Shown: piece after piece, positions 61,578-64,000 of the stretch
Position numbering within the stretch: position 1 is the first letter of the stretch
Layout of the letters: each line of letters begins with the position of its first letter
NCBI RefSeq assembly: GCF_011759375.1
Contig: NZ_JAARML010000002.1
Location: 868,001-932,000, forward strand
Direction: 5' to 3'
Source: Paraflavitalea devenefica
GTDB lineage: Bacteria; Bacteroidota; Bacteroidia; Chitinophagales; Chitinophagaceae
DNA: 64,000 nt
Program-made: the position numbers and the translations under genes
The notes under the pieces: generated by a model
What the model was told of the DNA's origin: nothing
Databases searched by the model: none
The model's input: the letters and a program-made list of their open reading frames with translations, nothing else

Positions 61578-64000
61578 ATGAGAGACCTGTCCGTATTGGC
61601 ATGTACCCTCTTATTGTCCGCCCGTTTAATGGCAACAGATACGTTGCAATATGCCCGTCATCACTATACTGATGAAAACGGATTACCCCAGAACAGCATT
61701 AAATTTATTGCCCCCGATACCAATGGATTTGTGTGGCTGGCCACTGAGAATGGTGTAGTACGCTTTGATGGTCAGCATTTCAGGACCTTCAATAAGGAAA
61801 ATCTCCGGCTCGCTTCCAGCCGCATCTATATTTTATTAACGCGCCCTGGTACACAGAACCTGTACGCCGCTACTGACGGCAGACAAATTATTCAATTTCA
61901 CAATGGGGAGGCAAGCGTGGATGATAGTAACCGGCCCCCTGATTGGACGGATGCTACCGGTAAAGACGGACACTTTGCTATTTTCCCGGCATTAGGCCTG
62001 CCTAATCTTTACAAGGACATCGTCCGGTTTGATAATTATGTTATGCCGGTCAACGATAGCGACTTTTTCATAGCGAACAAGGGAGGCGTATCGTTCTATA
62101 AAAATAAGCAACGGCAGTTCTGGACCAGTTTCGGGCACGCCAATTACTGGCATTTCTTTAATATAGACAGTGTATTGTATTATGTGGATGATCAGGAAGT
62201 GTATAGTATATCCCGGGGTGTTGTGGAAAAGAAAGGGCAGCTCAAGGGAGATATCGTACATAGCCCGGCTTATGGCCGCAAAGAGAAAAAACTGCAATTA
62301 TTTTGGAACCTTTCTTCAAAAGATGTTTTTGTTTATCTTGATCAATCGCTTTACCTGGTAAAAAAACTACCCACTGGTGAATTATCAACTCAATTATTAC
62401 TCACTGATTTCGACCTGAATGCTAACAGGATTGTATCTGCCTATTATGATGAGCCCCACAAACGGCTTTTTTTGGGCAGTGAAACGAGGGGATTATTTGT
62501 TTTTACCCGCAAGCAATTCAATACAGTTAATTCAAAACAACCTGGTGCGGGTGAAGTGTTTTATGCGCAAACTGTTTTTGGCAATAGCGCAGTGCTTACG
62601 GCAAGGGGAGAAATAATGGAAGCTTCCGGTACCAGCAGGCTCTTACCTGCTATAAACCGGCTGAATTTTGTTGACCATTACAGCTTGCTGACGGATGCCA
62701 ATGGTTATATATGGGTCAAACAATGGAATCAACTGTATAAGTTCTCCAAAGACGGGCAACATTTACTGGATAAGTGGACATTTACGACAGGCATCCATAC
62801 GGTGTACGAAGGCAGCAACGGGCAGTTATGGGTCGGTACCCCAAAGGGATTGTATGTAATGAACCTGTTCGTGAATAATGCTACGCCTGAATTTTTTACA
62901 GACCGTGTGCAGGATATTACCTATATACAGCGTGAAACAGATGATATACTGTGGCTGGGTACCGGCAAAGGAGTATATAAACTGACGCTTTCCAGTCACA
63001 AAATACAGGCAATAGATAGCCTGAAGGGTATACAAATTCGCAGCTTTTATATTCCCAGACCTGGCGAAGTGTGGATTACTACGGCAGGCGATGGATTCTT
63101 CCTGTATAAGAACAGCAGGATTGTAAAGTTCCCGCTTGACCAGGGGCACTACCTGAATGCTGCCCACTGTATGATGGAAGATGCTTATGGCTATTGTTGG
63201 ATCACCACCAACAAAGGGTTATTCCGGGCTGCTAAAAAAGACCTGCTGAATTATGCGGATGGTAAAACCACTGCTATTTATTATCATTATTATGACAAGT
63301 ATGCGGGGTTTAATATCAATGAGTTTAATGGCGGATGTCAGCCTTGTGGCATTCAATTACCGGATGGTCATTTCTCCTTTCCATCCATGAATGGGCTGGT
63401 CATGTTCAAACCAGGTCAGGATGATATAGAGCTGCCCGATAAAGCTATTTTTATTGACAGGGTAGAGGTGGATGGGAAACAGCTAGCCAGCCGGGATACC
63501 TTTGTTTTTTCGAAAGATTTTGACCTGTTTAAATTATACGTTTCTACCCCTTATTGGGGCAACCCTTACAACCTGCGGCTGGAATTTGCCCTGAACAGGA
63601 ATACAGAAAAAGAAGTATGGAACAAGGTAGGCAGTGATGGCAGCGTTTCCCTCTCCTCCCTGTCATCCGGCACCTACCAGTTGAAGATCCGTAAACTGAA
63701 TGGCTTTGGGGATAATAATTATTCTTATAAAAGCATCGTGCTGGTGTTACCCCTGGCCTGGTATGAAACCTGGTGGTTTAAAGTGTGCATCATCGTGTTG
63801 GGCCTGTTGGGCATCTGGGGATATACCCGCTTTCGCCTGCAGTACATAAAGCATAAGAACAAGGTACTGGAATCACGTATTGATGAGCGCACAACTGCTC
63901 TGAAAGCCATCTTGAATGACCTGCAGGTCTCGGAGGAAGCCTTGCGTAAGCAAACGCATATACAGGAACGCCTGATGACGGCCATTGCGCACGACATTAA
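61578..64000 (+). CDS. Propeller-type sensor histidine kinase, possibly a hybrid two-component protein (3' end outside window)
   Basis: The frame is open from ATG 61578 to the window end (807 codons). A signal peptide (about 1-20) is followed by two-component propeller repeats (NSIKFIAPDTNGFVWLATENGVVRFDG, later GQLWVGTPKGLYVM and DILWLGTGKGVYKL). A Y_Y_Y-like domain lies at about 630-725, one TM helix at about 732-752, then a coiled linker (LESRIDERTTALKAIL) and the start of the HisKA domain with the phosphoacceptor His in AHDIK at the last codons. In Bacteroidota such proteins bind oligosaccharides in the periplasm and switch on a polysaccharide locus, so one likely lies to the right. Whether a fused receiver and AraC output exists cannot be seen. 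Confidence 0.88.
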   Translation, partial: MRDLSVLACTLLLSARLMATDTLQYARHHYTDENGLPQNSIKFIAPDTNGFVWLATENGVVRFDGQHFRTFNKENLRLASSRIYILLTRPGTQNLYAATDGRQIIQFHNGEASVDDSNRPPDWTDATGKDGHFAIFPALGLPNLYKDIVRFDNYVMPVNDSDFFIANKGGVSFYKNKQRQFWTSFGHANYWHFFNIDSVLYYVDDQEVYSISRGVVEKKGQLKGDIVHSPAYGRKEKKLQLFWNLSSKDVFVYLDQSLYLVKKLPTGELSTQLLLTDFDLNANRIVSAYYDEPHKRLFLGSETRGLFVFTRKQFNTVNSKQPGAGEVFYAQTVFGNSAVLTARGEIMEASGTSRLLPAINRLNFVDHYSLLTDANGYIWVKQWNQLYKFSKDGQHLLDKWTFTTGIHTVYEGSNGQLWVGTPKGLYVMNLFVNNATPEFFTDRVQDITYIQRETDDILWLGTGKGVYKLTLSSHKIQAIDSLKGIQIRSFYIPRPGEVWITTAGDGFFLYKNSRIVKFPLDQGHYLNAAHCMMEDAYGYCWITTNKGLFRAAKKDLLNYADGKTTAIYYHYYDKYAGFNINEFNGGCQPCGIQLPDGHFSFPSMNGLVMFKPGQDDIELPDKAIFIDRVEVDGKQLASRDTFVFSKDFDLFKLYVSTPYWGNPYNLRLEFALNRNTEKEVWNKVGSDGSVSLSSLSSGTYQLKIRKLNGFGDNNYSYKSIVLVLPLAWYETWWFKVCIIVLGLLGIWGYTRFRLQYIKHKNKVLESRIDERTTALKAILNDLQVSEEALRKQTHIQERLMTAIAHDI

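Overview
The window looks like chromosomal DNA of a Bacteroidota soil or plant-matter degrader, most likely Chitinophagaceae (Chitinophaga/Niastella type). Signs of this are a SusC/SusD pair, a C-terminal type IX secretion sorting domain, sodium/solute symporters next to glycosidases, LytS/LytTR and Y_Y_Y-type sensor genes, a TAnnTTTG promoter element, and a moderate GC content. No rRNA, tRNA, phage, transposase or CRISPR array was recognised.

Region 1 (1-26639, nearly all + strand) is a rhamnose-rich pectin locus. In order it encodes the C-terminal part of a GH2 beta-galactosidase-like enzyme, a GH78 alpha-L-rhamnosidase fused to a sialidase-fold domain, a TIM-barrel sugar isomerase/epimerase-like protein, a parallel beta-helix glycosidase candidate, a Gfo/Idh/MocA oxidoreductase, an SSS symporter, a second GH78, and a GH127 beta-L-arabinofuranosidase. 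A GH106 alpha-L-rhamnosidase, a DUF5703 protein and an AraC regulator follow further on. Between GH127 and GH106 lie a small methyltransferase-like gene on the - strand and a three-gene cassette: LytS-type kinase, serine hydrolase, LytTR regulator. Together these suggest stepwise removal of rhamnose, galactose and arabinose from rhamnogalacturonan or a similar glycan, with uptake by the symporter. No SusC/D for this locus lies inside the window.

Region 2 (26772-33975) is mixed: a divergent SDR/HxlR pair, a GNAT acetyltransferase, a small membrane protein, a T9SS-secreted protein next to an S74-chaperone surface fibre protein, a class A beta-lactamase-like lipoprotein, a NUDIX-type regulator, and a NYN-domain protein preceded by two hairpins.

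Region 3 (33990-54353) is a compact arabinan/L-arabinose module. On the - strand: susC, susD, a DUF3823 lipoprotein, two GH51 arabinofuranosidases and a GH43 arabinanase. On the + strand: araB, araD, araA and an SSS symporter, then a HAD phosphatase/mutase-like gene (-) and a GH39 glycosidase (+). This carries arabinan from the outer membrane to D-xylulose-5-phosphate. The NUDIX regulator at 32495 is a plausible AraR.

Region 4 (54411-64000) has three exported peptidase-type genes on the - strand (M61, S9, DUF885), then an AraC regulator whose upstream region carries four copies of one 9-mer, and the N-terminal 807 codons of a periplasmic-propeller sensor kinase cut by the window end.

The most interesting unexplained signals are non-coding. 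They are: (i) a short palindromic element present once between genes and once in frame inside a serine hydrolase gene; (ii) a family of word-like, partly palindromic intergenic repeats of several sequence types; (iii) a possible transcription attenuator in front of the GH106 gene; (iv) the four-copy 9-mer upstream of the second AraC gene; (v) a repeat-rich segment behind the arabinose symporter. All functional assignments come from reading sequence motifs and family knowledge; no database search was run.
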